Below are positions 1 through 8,703 of a stretch of DNA of 64,000 nucleotides, in pieces. Source of the DNA: an uncultured Flavobacteriaceae bacterium (GTDB lineage: Bacteria > Bacteroidota > Bacteroidia > Flavobacteriales > Flavobacteriaceae); contig CAJJCA010000006.1 in NCBI GenBank assembly GCA_905182575.1, positions 1 through 64,000 on the forward strand. Direction: 5' to 3'. Made by a program: the position numbers and the translations under genes. The notes beneath the pieces were generated by a model that had not been told where the DNA came from, searched no databases, and worked only from the letters and a program-made list of their open reading frames with translations. How positions within the stretch are numbered: the first letter of the stretch is position 1; every line of letters begins with the position of its first letter.

Positions 1-113
1 ATGCAATTTTAAAAGCTATTGATACAGATGATTTACCGAAAACAAAGGTTTTAGTTGAAAATAAATTAGATAACTTTATAGAGTTTATAATTAGTCAAGA
101 TGTTCAAAAATAA
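1..113 (+). CDS. C-terminal end of an unidentified protein (partial)
   Basis: An open frame enters the window in frame 3 and reads about 36 residues, ending in SQDVQK and a TAA at 111-113. It overlaps the next gene's ATG at 100 by 14 bases, so the two are probably translationally coupled in the polysaccharide operon. By position it could be a glycosyltransferase or another sugar gene, but the visible part has no diagnostic motif, so no function is assigned. Confidence 0.6.
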   Translation, partial: AILKAIDTDDLPKTKVLVENKLDNFIEFIISQDVQK

Positions 114-1086
114 AATACTTCTTATTACTGGTGGGACAGGTTCTTTTGGGAATGCTGTTTTAGATAGATTTTTAGATTCAGAAATAAAAGAGATTAGAAT
201 TTTTTCTAGGGATGAAAAAAAGCAACACGATATGAGAGTTGCTTATAATAATCCCAAGATTAAGTTCTACATAGGAGATGTAAGAGATTATAGAAGTATC
301 GATCAGGCTATGTTCAACGTAGATTATGTTTTTCATGCTGCTGCTTTGAAACAAGTTCCTTCTTGTGAATTTTATCCAATTGAGGCAGTTAAAACTAATG
401 TTTTAGGAACAGAGAATGTTTTAAATGCAGCCATTTCTAATGAGGTTGAAAAAGTAGTTTGCCTGAGTACAGATAAAGCAGTCTATCCTATTAATGCAAT
501 GGGAGTGTCAAAAGCAATGATGGAAAAAGTTTTTGTTGCAAAGTCTAGAAACTCAAAAAACACCATTATAACTGGAACACGATATGGAAATGTGATGGCT
601 TCTAGAGGTTCAGTAATTCCTCATTTTCACGATCAGATTATTAACGGTAAAAACATTACAGTTACTGAGCCAAATATGACCAGATTCATGATGACTTTAG
701 ATCATGCTGTTGAACTAGTTTTATTTGCTTTTAATAATGGTCAAAGCGGTGATATTTTTGTCCAAAAGTCACCAGCAAGTACCATAGGAGATTTAGCTAT
801 TGCTATGAAAGAGATTTATAATTCTGATGTAATCATTGAAAATATTGGAATTAGACATGCCGAGAAAATGCATGAAACATTACTTAGTGTTGAAGAACGG
901 ATGGTTAGTGAAGATTTAGGAGATTATTATAAAGTATCTGCAGATAATAGAGACCTGAATTATAATAAATATTTTTCTGAAGGGATTGATTCAAAAGCCG
1001 TCTTAGAAGAATACAATTCTTTTAACACCAATAGACTTAGCATTCAAGAATTAAAAGATTTATTGGGAACTGTAGGCTATAAATAA
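100..1086 (+). CDS. UDP-N-acetylglucosamine 4,6-dehydratase/epimerase, CapE/FnlA/WbjB family
   Basis: This is an extended short-chain dehydrogenase of 328 residues. It starts with the NAD(P)-binding GGTGSFG at residues 11-17 and carries LSTDKAVYP near residue 122, followed by an MGVSK segment in place of the usual YxxxK, as in the CapE/WbjB group. RYGNVMASRGSVIPHF and the C-terminal HAEKMHETL segment also fit. Known family members convert UDP-GlcNAc to 4-keto-6-deoxy sugars, the first step to UDP-L-FucNAc or UDP-L-QuiNAc. The stop overlaps the next gene's start (TAATG), and the reductase and 2-epimerase follow directly, which supports the pathway call. The exact final sugar is inferred. The enzyme is cytosolic. 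Confidence 0.88.
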   Translation: MFKNKILLITGGTGSFGNAVLDRFLDSEIKEIRIFSRDEKKQHDMRVAYNNPKIKFYIGDVRDYRSIDQAMFNVDYVFHAAALKQVPSCEFYPIEAVKTNVLGTENVLNAAISNEVEKVVCLSTDKAVYPINAMGVSKAMMEKVFVAKSRNSKNTIITGTRYGNVMASRGSVIPHFHDQIINGKNITVTEPNMTRFMMTLDHAVELVLFAFNNGQSGDIFVQKSPASTIGDLAIAMKEIYNSDVIIENIGIRHAEKMHETLLSVEERMVSEDLGDYYKVSADNRDLNYNKYFSEGIDSKAVLEEYNSFNTNRLSIQELKDLLGTVGYK

Positions 1087-1966
1087 TGAAAATCTTAATT
1101 CTTGGCGGGGATGGAATGATTGGGCATAAAATGGCTCAAGTTTTAAGTGTTCAAAATCACGAAATTGTTATTTCTATAAGAGAAAAAAAAGATTTGACTT
1201 TAAAAAGCATCTCATCAAAGTCAAAAGTATTTTTCAATGATTTTTTAAAGGACAACATCCTTGACTTTTTGGATAAAGTTAATCCAGATGTAATTATTAA
1301 TGCTATTGGAGTAACCATTAGAAGAGGGGCTGACTGAAAATATATCTGATACAATTTACCTTAACTCTTTATTTCCCCATCAGATATCTAATTGGGCCTT
1401 AGCATTCAAAAAAAGATTAATTCATTTTAGTACAGATTGTGTTTTTTCAGGTAGTGAAGGAAGTTATCTTAGAAGACGCAACCCCTGATGCTTTGGATTA
1501 TTATGGTAAAACAAAAGGTTTAGGAGAGATTAATTCTAAAAGCTCACTAACGATTAGATCTTCAATGATTGGTCCTGAATTATTTAATAAAACGGAACTT
1601 TTTGAATGGATAATAAATAATAAAGAGAAAGAAATTAATGGTTTCTCAAGAGTTATGTATTCAGGGGTGACAACAGTTTATATGGCGAGACTAGTAGCAG
1701 ATTTAATTGATAATCACAAGAATTTAAGTGGTATTTATAATGTAGCATCCAAACCAATTAGCAAATTCGAATTGCTACATTTAATAAATGATAACTTTGA
1801 TCTTGGATTAATTATTAATGATGACAAAACCGTAATATCCAATAAAACATTAAACGCTTCAAAAATAGAGAAAGAGATAGGCTTACAACCGCCTAGTTGG
1901 GATGAATTGATTTTTGAGTTAAAAAAAGACTATATGAATTTCATAGACTTGTATAAAACTATATAG
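1086..1966 (+). CDS. RmlD-like sugar-nucleotide reductase (WbvR type), frameshifted
   Basis: Two track ORFs (1086-1337 and 1439-1966), plus an untracked middle frame reading TENISDTIYLNSLFPHQISNWA, make one SDR of about 290 residues. It has LGGDGMIGHKM at the N-terminus, IHFSTDCVFSG in the middle and YYGKTKGLGE as the YxxxK active site. The frame moves by +1 near 1327-1335 and again near 1470-1476, so two extra bases would explain the split. There is no cupin domain, unlike CapF/WbjC. That fits the WbvR branch, which is known for UDP-L-QuiNAc, better than the FucNAc branch. It lies between the dehydratase and the 2-epimerase. A true pseudogene is possible, but sequence error is more likely. 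Confidence 0.75.
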
Positions 1967-1968
1967 AG

Positions 1969-3114
1969 ATGGCAACAAAAGTAATGACCATAGTAGGCAC
2001 TAGACCTGAAATCATCAAACTAAGCAGAGTTATTGCAGAGTTAGAAGAAAATGTAGAACATATATTAGTTCATACAGGTCAAAATTATGATTATGAGTTA
2101 AATGAAATATTTTTTAATGATCTAAGGGTTAAAAAGCCAGATCACTTTCTTAATTGTGTTGGAGATACTACTGCAGAAACTATTGCTAATATTATTTCTA
2201 AATCAGATAAAATTATTGAAGAAGTTCAACCAGATGCTGTTTTACTTTATGGAGACACCAATTCTTGTCTCTCAGTAATTTCGGCAAAAAAAAGACAGGT
2301 TCCAATATTTCATATGGAAGCTGGGAATAGATGTTTTGACCAGAGAGTTCCTGAAGAGTTAAACAGGAAAATAGTAGATCATTTAAGTGATATTAACATG
2401 CCACTTACAGAGCAAGCTAGAGGTTATTTAATTAGTGAAGGGATAAGACCTGAGACTATTATTAAGACAGGATCTTGCATGAAAGAAATTTTAAATTTTT
2501 ATAAATCTGAAATATCAGAAAGTCAGGTGTTAAAAAATTTAGAATTAAAAAAAGATAATTATTTTATTGTTTCCATTCATAGAGAAGAAAACGTAGATTA
2601 TAAAAACAATCTTGAAAACTTACTTCACTCATTAAATGCAGTTGCTGAAAAGCACCAACTTCCGGTAATAGTCAGTACACATCCAAGAACAAAAAATAGA
2701 ATTGAACAATTAGATGGAGATATAAAAGTCAATCCTTTGATCAACTTTATGAAACCAATGGGCTTTTTTGATTATATAAAATTACAGCAAGAGGCTAAGT
2801 GTGTTATTAGTGATAGTGGAACTATAACTGAAGAATCTTCAATTTTAGGTTTTCCAGCTATTATGATAAGGAAAGCTCATGAAAGACCTGAGGGAATGGA
2901 TGAAGGGACTTTGATCATGTCTGGATTAGAAAAAGAAAGAGTCCTTGAGGCCATTAATGTAATGGTAAGTCAGAACAAAAAATTTACTTCTAATATCATA
3001 AAAGATTATAATGTTGAGAATGTATCTATTAAAGTAACTCGTATTATTCTAAGTTATATTGATTATGTAAATAGAACTGTTTGGAAAAAAGATACAGTTA
3101 CTAAGACTTTTTAG
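1969..3114 (+). CDS. UDP-N-acetylglucosamine 2-epimerase, WbjD/FnlC/WecB family
   Basis: This 381-residue protein has the non-hydrolysing 2-epimerase signatures: VGTRPEIIKL near the N-terminus, HTGQNYDYELNEIFF, YGDTNSCLS, FHMEAGNRCFDQRVPEE, SIHREEN, STHPRT and SDSGTITEESSILGFP. The HMEAGNRCFDQRVPEE variant is typical of the WbjD/FnlC/CapG branch, which acts on the 6-deoxy intermediate, rather than of WecB. It starts two bases after the reductase stop and is followed four bases later by a glycosyltransferase, so this is one operon. It is the last predicted step of UDP-L-FucNAc or UDP-L-QuiNAc synthesis. Confidence 0.87.
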   Translation: MATKVMTIVGTRPEIIKLSRVIAELEENVEHILVHTGQNYDYELNEIFFNDLRVKKPDHFLNCVGDTTAETIANIISKSDKIIEEVQPDAVLLYGDTNSCLSVISAKKRQVPIFHMEAGNRCFDQRVPEELNRKIVDHLSDINMPLTEQARGYLISEGIRPETIIKTGSCMKEILNFYKSEISESQVLKNLELKKDNYFIVSIHREENVDYKNNLENLLHSLNAVAEKHQLPVIVSTHPRTKNRIEQLDGDIKVNPLINFMKPMGFFDYIKLQQEAKCVISDSGTITEESSILGFPAIMIRKAHERPEGMDEGTLIMSGLEKERVLEAINVMVSQNKKFTSNIIKDYNVENVSIKVTRIILSYIDYVNRTVWKKDTVTKTF

Positions 3115-3118
3115 AGCT

Positions 3119-4311
3119 ATGAATATTCTGGTTGTTTCTCAATATTTTTACCCAGAAAATTTTAAAATAAACGACCTTATTTTTTCTTTAAAAAAAAGAG
3201 GTCATCAAATTACTGTGCTTACTGGCAAGCCAAACTATTCAAAAACTCATTTTTTTGAAGGCTATGGATGGAAAAGTGATGATTTTGAAACTATAAATGA
3301 TATCCCTGTCTATAGAGCTAATTTATTCTCAAGGAGAAATGGAGGTGCCATCCGTCTATTTTTAAACTATATTTCGTTTGCGATATTAGCTCTTTTAAAG
3401 TTAGAAAAATCAAAGGCTCCTTTGATGCCATTTTTGTTTATCAAACATCACCTGTTACCGTCGGAATCCCGGCAATTTTTGCTAAAAAACTTTTTAAAAC
3501 TCCTATTTATTTTTGGGTTCAAGATCTCTGGCCTGAAAGTTTAACTGCTGCAGGAGGTGTAAAAAACAAGTTCATTTTAGGATTTTTTAATTCACTTACT
3601 AAATGGATTTATAATCAATCAAAAAAAGTTTTAATCCAGTCTGATGGTTTTAGAGAGTATATTTTAAATCAGGGAATTCCAAATGATAAAATCATCTTTT
3701 ATCCCAACCCCACTGAAGATTTCTATAAGCCACTCCAAGAGGTCAAAGAATATCAAGAGTTTTTTCAAAATGAATTTTTTAATATAGTTTTTGCTGGAAA
3801 TATTGGAGAAGCACAAAGTTTCAAAACAATTATAAAAGCTATTAATAATATTAAAGAGCTTCCTGTTAAGGTGATTGTTTTAGGAGATGGAAGGTATAAA
3901 GAAACTGCCTTAAGTCTAATAAAAGAAAAAGGGTTGGAGTCACATTTTAATTTTTTGGGATCTTTCCCCCCAACTGAAATGCCTAAATTCTTTTCACATG
4001 CAGACGCACTATTGGTTTCACTAAAAAAAGATAAGATCTTCTCACTCACAATACCGGCTAAAATTCAATCTTATTTAGCATGTGGAAAACCTATTATTGC
4101 TTCTATTGATGGAGAGGGAGCTAAAATAGTTAATGATGCTAAGTGCGGCGTAACTTCTCCTGCAGAAGATTCACTTGCTTTGAGTAAGAAGATTAAAGAA
4201 TTAATGGCTTTGGATAAATCTAAGCGCAGTGAAATGGGAAATAATGGAAGGGCCTACTACGAAAAAGAGTTTGACAGAAATAATCTTTTAGAAAAGCTGG
4301 AGGCATATTAA
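3119..4311 (+). CDS. Family 4 glycosyltransferase, WbuB-like, frameshifted
   Basis: The ORFs 3119-3544 and 3871-4311 belong to one GT4 enzyme of about 400 residues. The N-terminus (ILVVSQYFYPENFKIND, then TGKPNYS) is typical of WbuB-type transferases. The untracked middle frame reads FVYQTSPVTVGIPA and FWVQDLWPESL. The C-terminal half has SHADALLVSLKKDKIFSLTIPAKIQSYLACGKPI, the acceptor and nucleotide-sugar region. The frame changes near 3410-3425 and one missing base would repair it. WbuB-like enzymes usually transfer L-FucNAc or L-QuiNAc onto the growing O-unit, which matches the three genes upstream. Donor specificity is inferred. Confidence 0.8.
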
Positions 4312-4411
4312 ATCTAATAATACCATCTTTAAAGTTGGGAAAATTATTAACAATTGTTATTAATTCTTTATTACAAACAGAAAACCTTCTTATCTTTAAA
4401 AAAATTTACAC

Positions 4412-5309
4412 ATGAAAGCCATTCTCCTTGCCGGCGGTACAGGATCCAGACTCTTCCCAGTCACAATAGGTGTTTCTAAGCAGTTATTACCTGTCTATGA
4501 CAAACCTATGGTGTATTATCCCTTATCGGTACTTTTGCAGGCAGGGATTCGAGAAGTTTTAGTGATTAGTACTCCAGAAGATTTAGGGCAGTATGAACGC
4601 CTTTTGGGTGATGGAAGTCAATGGGGAATTAGTTTGCAATATAAAGTCCAGCAAAAACCGAATGGTTTAGCCGAAGCTTTTATTCTTAGGTGAAGAGTTT
4701 ATTGGAGATGATGCGGTATTGCTTTGACTAGGCGATAATATTTTTTATGGTGATGGGTTTTTCTCTTTAAAAACTGTTGCGTTCAACGGACAAGCTCTTC
4801 GCAAAAAGCTACCATTTTTGGCTATACCGTTAATGATCCACAGCGTTATGGTGTTATTGAATATGATATCATTGGAAAGCCATTTCTATTGAAGAAAAAC
4901 CAGAGCATCCCAAAAGTAATCAAGCCGTGGTAGGTTTATATTTTTATCCTAATTCTGTCGTTGAAATTGCAAAACAAATTAACCCTTCTGACCGGGGTGA
5001 ATTAGAAATAACCGCAGTAAATCAGTATTTTCTCGAAAAAGGAGAACTTCAAGTTGATTTACTTGGGGAGAGGTTTTGCTTGGTTGGATACAGGAACCCA
5101 TGAATCTTTATTGGAAGCGGGACAATTTATTCATACCATTGAAAAACGACAAGGACTTAAAGTGGCTGTGCTTGGAAGAGATCGCTTTTGAAAAAGGATT
5201 CATCACAAAGGAACAACTTTTGGAAGGCGCAGAAAAAATGAAACAAACCGAATACGGAACTTATTTAATTAAAAAATACAGTCTTAAATATAATTTAATT
5301 TTCAACTAA
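4412..5309 (+). CDS. rmlA: Glucose-1-phosphate thymidylyltransferase RmlA, multiply frameshifted
   Basis: The N-terminal ORF reads [16 protein letters not shown]...[20 protein letters not shown], the nucleotidyltransferase signature. Downstream, in shifting frames, are [65 protein letters not shown] and [20 protein letters not shown], the full RmlA profile. The known reaction is dTTP plus glucose-1-phosphate to dTDP-glucose. At least four single-base changes are needed (near 4688, 4806, 4875 and 5070), plus an in-frame TGA just before LGDNIF (about 4724). This is the most damaged gene in the window, either through several sequence errors or real decay. rmlC, rmlD and rmlB follow. Confidence 0.82.
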
Positions 5310-5319
5310 ACGATCCATC

Positions 5320-5891
5320 ATGAATATTAAAACCACTCCTTTCAAGGAGGTTTTTATTTTAAAGCCTAATACTTCATCTAGATGAACGGGGCTCCTTCAT
5401 GGAAAGTTTAATGCAAATGAATTTGAAAAAGCTACTGGGTTAAAAATAAATTTTTGCCAAGACAATCAGACGCGCTCCAAAAAAGGTGTTTTGCGCGGAT
5501 TGCATTACCAATTACCGCCCTTTAGTCAATCAAAGTTGGTTCGGGTAATTGAAGGAAAGGTTTTAGATATAATTGTTGACGTTCGAAAAGGATCGCCCAC
5601 TTTTGGGCAGCACTACGCTGTGAATTAAGCGCTGAAAATCAATTACAAATTTTTATTCCAAGAGGTTTTGCTCATGGATACATTACGCTAAGTGAATCTT
5701 CTATTTTTTCCTATAAAGTAGACAATTACTACAATAAAGAATCAGAGGCAAGTATTGCCTATGACGATCCCAAATTGGGCATTGATTGGATGCTAGAACC
5801 CTCCACTTTTTTAATGTCTGAAAAAGACAGGCTGCACCCTAATTTAGATCAAGCACAATGTTTTGATTTTAATAACCCACTTTATGATTAA
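5320..5891 (+). CDS. rmlC: dTDP-4-dehydrorhamnose 3,5-epimerase RmlC, frameshifted (not in ORF track)
   Basis: No intact ORF is listed, but translation across frames gives MNIKTTPFKEVFILKPN, DERGSFMES, QDNQTRSKKGVLRGLHYQ, LVRVIEGKVLDIIVDVRKGSPTFGQHY, IFIPRGFAHGYITLSESSIFSYKVDNYYN and AYDDPKLGIDW. These are the cupin-fold RmlC signatures, including the RGLHYQ segment with the catalytic His. Frame changes lie near 5382, 5410 and 5622, each repairable by one base. The gene ends at TAA 5889-5891, overlapping the rmlD start. It belongs to the dTDP-L-rhamnose pathway. A typical RmlC has about 185 residues, which matches the span. Confidence 0.82.
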
Positions 5892-6753
5892 AGTATTAGT
5901 TACCGGAGCCAACGGTCAATTGGGGCAATCATTTCGTTATTGGGCATCTCGGTTTCCGAAGTTTGAATTCACTTTTTCTGACCTTCCGGAATTGGATCTA
6001 ACCAATGACTTACAGCTCACCCATTATTTTGAAAAAAACACTACTGATTATGTTTTCAATTGTGCGGCTTACACAGAAGTAGACAAAGCAGAAGAAGAAA
6101 TTGTACTTGCGCACAAACTGAATGAACTGGCGGTTGAAAAATTATGTGAATTGGCTAAAAAACACAGATTTAGACTTGTTCATTTTTCAACCGATTATGT
6201 TTTTGATGGCACAAATGAAAACCCCTACAAAGAGACCCACCCACATGCTCCACAAAGTGTTTATGGTGCTTCAAAATCTAAAGGTGAGCGGGCCCTATTA
6301 AATGCCGACATTGACGCTTGGATTGTTCGTACTTCTTGGCTTTTTAGTCCTTATGGTAAAAACTTTGTCAAAACGATATTTTCATTACTTCAAAACAAAA
6401 CAGAAATTAATGTAGTTGCCGATCAAACGGGAGCACCCACCTATGCCATTGACCTTGCAAAGTCGGTTTTAGAAGCCGTAGCGCAACGATCTTTCGGTAA
6501 AGGAACAAGTGTTTATCACATTACAAACGAAGGCATCACTACTTGGCACGAGTTTGCCCTGAAAATCAAGGAATTAATCAATGCAGACTGTGAAATTAAA
6601 CCCGTGGCTACTGAAGATTACCCTACTTTGGCCAAACGTCCAAAATATTCTGTTTTAAGCAATGAAAAATTTAAAAAGGAATTTAAAATAAAATCAAGAT
6701 CTTGGGAATGGGTTTTGGCGGATTGTTTAAAAAAAATAAAATCTGAATCATGA
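5884..6753 (+). CDS. rmlD: dTDP-4-dehydrorhamnose reductase RmlD
   Basis: The track ORF starts at 5863, but the family start is the ATG at 5884 (MIKVLVTGANGQLGQSF), which overlaps the rmlC stop by 8 bases. The protein has about 289 residues. It shows the GANGQLGQ nucleotide-binding loop, VFNCAAYTEVDKAEE, HFSTDYVFDG with the catalytic Thr, and VYGASKSKGE as YxxxK. The known reaction is NADPH reduction of dTDP-4-keto-rhamnose to dTDP-L-rhamnose. The 3' end overlaps rmlB by four bases (ATGA), so the two are translationally coupled. No damage is seen in this gene. Confidence 0.93.
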   Translation: MIKVLVTGANGQLGQSFRYWASRFPKFEFTFSDLPELDLTNDLQLTHYFEKNTTDYVFNCAAYTEVDKAEEEIVLAHKLNELAVEKLCELAKKHRFRLVHFSTDYVFDGTNENPYKETHPHAPQSVYGASKSKGERALLNADIDAWIVRTSWLFSPYGKNFVKTIFSLLQNKTEINVVADQTGAPTYAIDLAKSVLEAVAQRSFGKGTSVYHITNEGITTWHEFALKIKELINADCEIKPVATEDYPTLAKRPKYSVLSNEKFKKEFKIKSRSWEWVLADCLKKIKSES

Positions 6754-7736
6754 GAAAATCAGTTTTAATAACTGGAGGGGCAGGCTTCATTGGCTCACAT
6801 CTTATTAGAAGATTGGTTAACCGATATCCTAATAGTGACTTTGTCAATCTTGATGCATTGACCTACGCAGGAGACTTAAAGAAACTAGAAGATGTTTCCG
6901 GTCTGAAAAACTATCAGTTTGTCGAAGGAGATATTTTAGATGCCTCACTTTTAAAATCTCTTTTTAAGGAATACCATTTTGATGGAGTGATCCACCTCGC
7001 TGCGGAATCTCATGTCGATCTATCGATAAAAGACCCCTTGAATTTTGCTCAAACCAACGTCATGGGTACTTTGACGATGTTGGAAGTTGCAAAACAAGCG
7101 TGGAAACCAGAGATGGAAGGGAAATTATTTTACCATGTGTCTACTGATGAGGTCTATGGAAGTTTGGGAGAAGAAGGGTTGTTTGAAGAAACCACACCTT
7201 ATGATCCTCGTTCACCTTACGCTGCTTCAAAGGCAGCATCTGATCATTTTGTTCGCGCTTATTATCACACCTATGGCCTGCCCGTTGTAATTTCTAATTG
7301 TTCTAATAATTATGGGCCAGACCAATTTCCTGAAAAATTAATTCCGTTAATTATAAAAAATATTGTGAATGAAAGTTCACTTCCAGTTTATGGAGACGGT
7401 CAGAACATAAGGGATTGGCTTTATGTAGAAGATCACGCGGAAGCGATCGATTTGATTTTTAATAAAGGGAAAATTGGAGCAACCTACAACGTGGGAGGGA
7501 ATAACGAAATTCGAAACATTGAAATTGTAAACCAACTCATTGAGGTGTGCGACCGCCAATTGAATCGCGCCAAAGGAAGTTCAGAAAAACTAATTGAGTT
7601 TGTTACGGATCGACTTGGGCACGACTATCGTTATGCGATTGACGCTTCAAAGCTGGAAAATGAATTGGGGTGGACACCCAAAACAAATTTTAAGGAAGGT
7701 CTAGACAAAACCGTTCGAAGTTATCTGAAATTATAA
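6750..7736 (+). CDS. rmlB: dTDP-glucose 4,6-dehydratase RmlB
   Basis: This 328-residue extended SDR has TGGAGFIGSHL at residues 8-18, DALTYAGDL, HLAAESHVD, the active-site VSTDEVYGSLG, SPYAASKAASDH as YxxxK, and NNYGPDQFPEKLIP. All are standard RmlB motifs. The enzyme converts dTDP-glucose to dTDP-4-keto-6-deoxyglucose. It is the last gene of the rmlA-C-D-B run and lies about 130 bases before the rplU start, where a separate promoter is visible. The C-terminus GWTPKTNFKEGLDKTVRSYL is complete. Confidence 0.94.
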   Translation: MRKSVLITGGAGFIGSHLIRRLVNRYPNSDFVNLDALTYAGDLKKLEDVSGLKNYQFVEGDILDASLLKSLFKEYHFDGVIHLAAESHVDLSIKDPLNFAQTNVMGTLTMLEVAKQAWKPEMEGKLFYHVSTDEVYGSLGEEGLFEETTPYDPRSPYAASKAASDHFVRAYYHTYGLPVVISNCSNNYGPDQFPEKLIPLIIKNIVNESSLPVYGDGQNIRDWLYVEDHAEAIDLIFNKGKIGATYNVGGNNEIRNIEIVNQLIEVCDRQLNRAKGSSEKLIEFVTDRLGHDYRYAIDASKLENELGWTPKTNFKEGLDKTVRSYLKL

Positions 7737-7815
7737 GTCAATACTTTTATTAAAAAAGTCAATCCGTTTTAAGAAATAGATTAGCACAAGGAATAAATAT
7801 AAAAATAGGCATCAC

Positions 7816-7845
7816 TTGTTTATATATTTAAATTAATTACCTTTG
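7816..7845 (+). promoter_or_regulatory. Bacteroidota-type promoter for rplU-rpmA
   Basis: TACCTTTG at 7838-7845 matches the TAnnTTTG -7 element exactly. A TTG at 7816-7818 lies 19 bases upstream, the spacing known for Bacteroidota -33/-7 promoters. The rplU ATG is 20 bases downstream of the -7 box. Confidence 0.7.
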
Positions 7846-7865
7846 CGGTTCGAAAAATATATACT

Positions 7866-8378
7866 ATGTACGCAATTGTAGAGATAGCAGGGCAGCAATT
7901 TAAAGTTGCAAAAGACCAAAGGCTTTTTGTACATCGTTTACAAGACAAAGAAGGAGCGAAGGTTTCTTTTGATAAAGTCTTTTTGTTAGATGATGGAAAA
8001 AAAGTAACTGTAGGCGCCCCGGCTATAACTGGAGCTTCAGTAGAAGCAAAAGTTTTAGGTCACCTTAAAGGTGACAAAGTAATCGTTTTTAAGAAGAAAC
8101 GACGAAAAGGATACCGTGTGAAAAACGGACACCGTCAATCTTTAACCCAACTGGTTGTTGAGCAAATCAACGAAAAAAGCAGCTCAAGAAAGCCTGCTGC
8201 GGCAAAAGCTGAAAAGCCTGTTGCTGAGAAAAAGGTTGCAACCAAGGCAGCTGCTGCAAAACCAGCCGCTAAAAAAGAAGCTCCTGCTAAAAAGGCTGCT
8301 CCTAAAAAAGCGACTACAGCTGAGAAAAAACCAGCTGTAAAGAAAGCACCAGCAAAAAAAACAACGACTAAAAAATAA
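7866..8378 (+). CDS. rplU: 50S ribosomal protein L21 with long Lys/Ala/Pro-rich tail
   Basis: Residues 1-103 are a normal L21: MYAIVEIAGQQFKVAKDQ at the start, then VIVFKKKRRKGYRVKNGHRQ, the conserved 23S rRNA-binding region. The usual family length is about 100-105 residues, but this protein has 170. The extra 65 or so residues are low-complexity repeats of KKAPAKK and AAKPAAKKEA type, resembling histone H1 or Alba-like tails. The tail is in frame with no stop or frame change, so it is real sequence. rpmA follows after 12 bases, the standard L21-L27 operon, driven by the promoter at 7816-7845. The tail's function is unknown; extra rRNA binding is an inference. Confidence 0.95.
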   Translation: MYAIVEIAGQQFKVAKDQRLFVHRLQDKEGAKVSFDKVFLLDDGKKVTVGAPAITGASVEAKVLGHLKGDKVIVFKKKRRKGYRVKNGHRQSLTQLVVEQINEKSSSRKPAAAKAEKPVAEKKVATKAAAAKPAAKKEAPAKKAAPKKATTAEKKPAVKKAPAKKTTTKK

Positions 8379-8390
8379 AAATTATATATC

Positions 8391-8651
8391 ATGGCACATA
8401 AAAAAGGAGTTGGTAGTTCTAAAAACGGTAGAGAGTCAGAATCTAAACGTCTAGGCGTAAAGATTTTTGGAGGTCAAGCTGCTAGAGCGGGTAATATCAT
8501 TATTCGTCAAAGAGGTACGGCACACAACCCAGGAGAAAATGTTTATTTAGGTAAAGATCACACCCTTCACGCAAGAGTGGATGGTTTGGTTAAGTTTACC
8601 AAAAAGAGAAACAATAAGTCTTATGTATCTATTGAGCCTTTTGAGGCATAG
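8391..8651 (+). CDS. rpmA: 50S ribosomal protein L27
   Basis: This 86-residue protein begins [24 protein letters not shown]. It carries the L27 signature [28 protein letters not shown] and ends in [12 protein letters not shown]27 sits at the peptidyl transferase centre and its N-terminal tail reaches the P-site tRNA. The start AHKKG is the mature type, without the Firmicutes-style cleaved extension. It is co-transcribed with rplU and followed 21 bases later by a strong hairpin terminator. Confidence 0.96.
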   Translation: MAHKKGVGSSKNGRESESKRLGVKIFGGQAARAGNIIIRQRGTAHNPGENVYLGKDHTLHARVDGLVKFTKKRNNKSYVSIEPFEA

Positions 8652-8672
8652 ATAGTTCAATGACAACGATAT

Positions 8673-8703
8673 AAAACCTATAGTGAAAACTATAGGTTTT
8701 TTT
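8673..8703. terminator. Hairpin terminator after rpmA, probably bidirectional
   Basis: AAAACCTATAGT, loop GAAA, then ACTATAGGTTTT and more T form a perfect 12-bp stem with a U tract. It separates rpmA (+) from the convergent serine hydrolase gene (-), whose stop overlaps the right end. The A run on the left lets it work on both strands. Confidence 0.85.

Noticed and set aside
8135-8392. ORFs on the other frames of the rplU tail (8135-8392 minus, 8155-8340 plus)
   Set aside because: They are shadows of the low-complexity Lys/Ala coding sequence; the rplU frame is continuous and has the L21 core.
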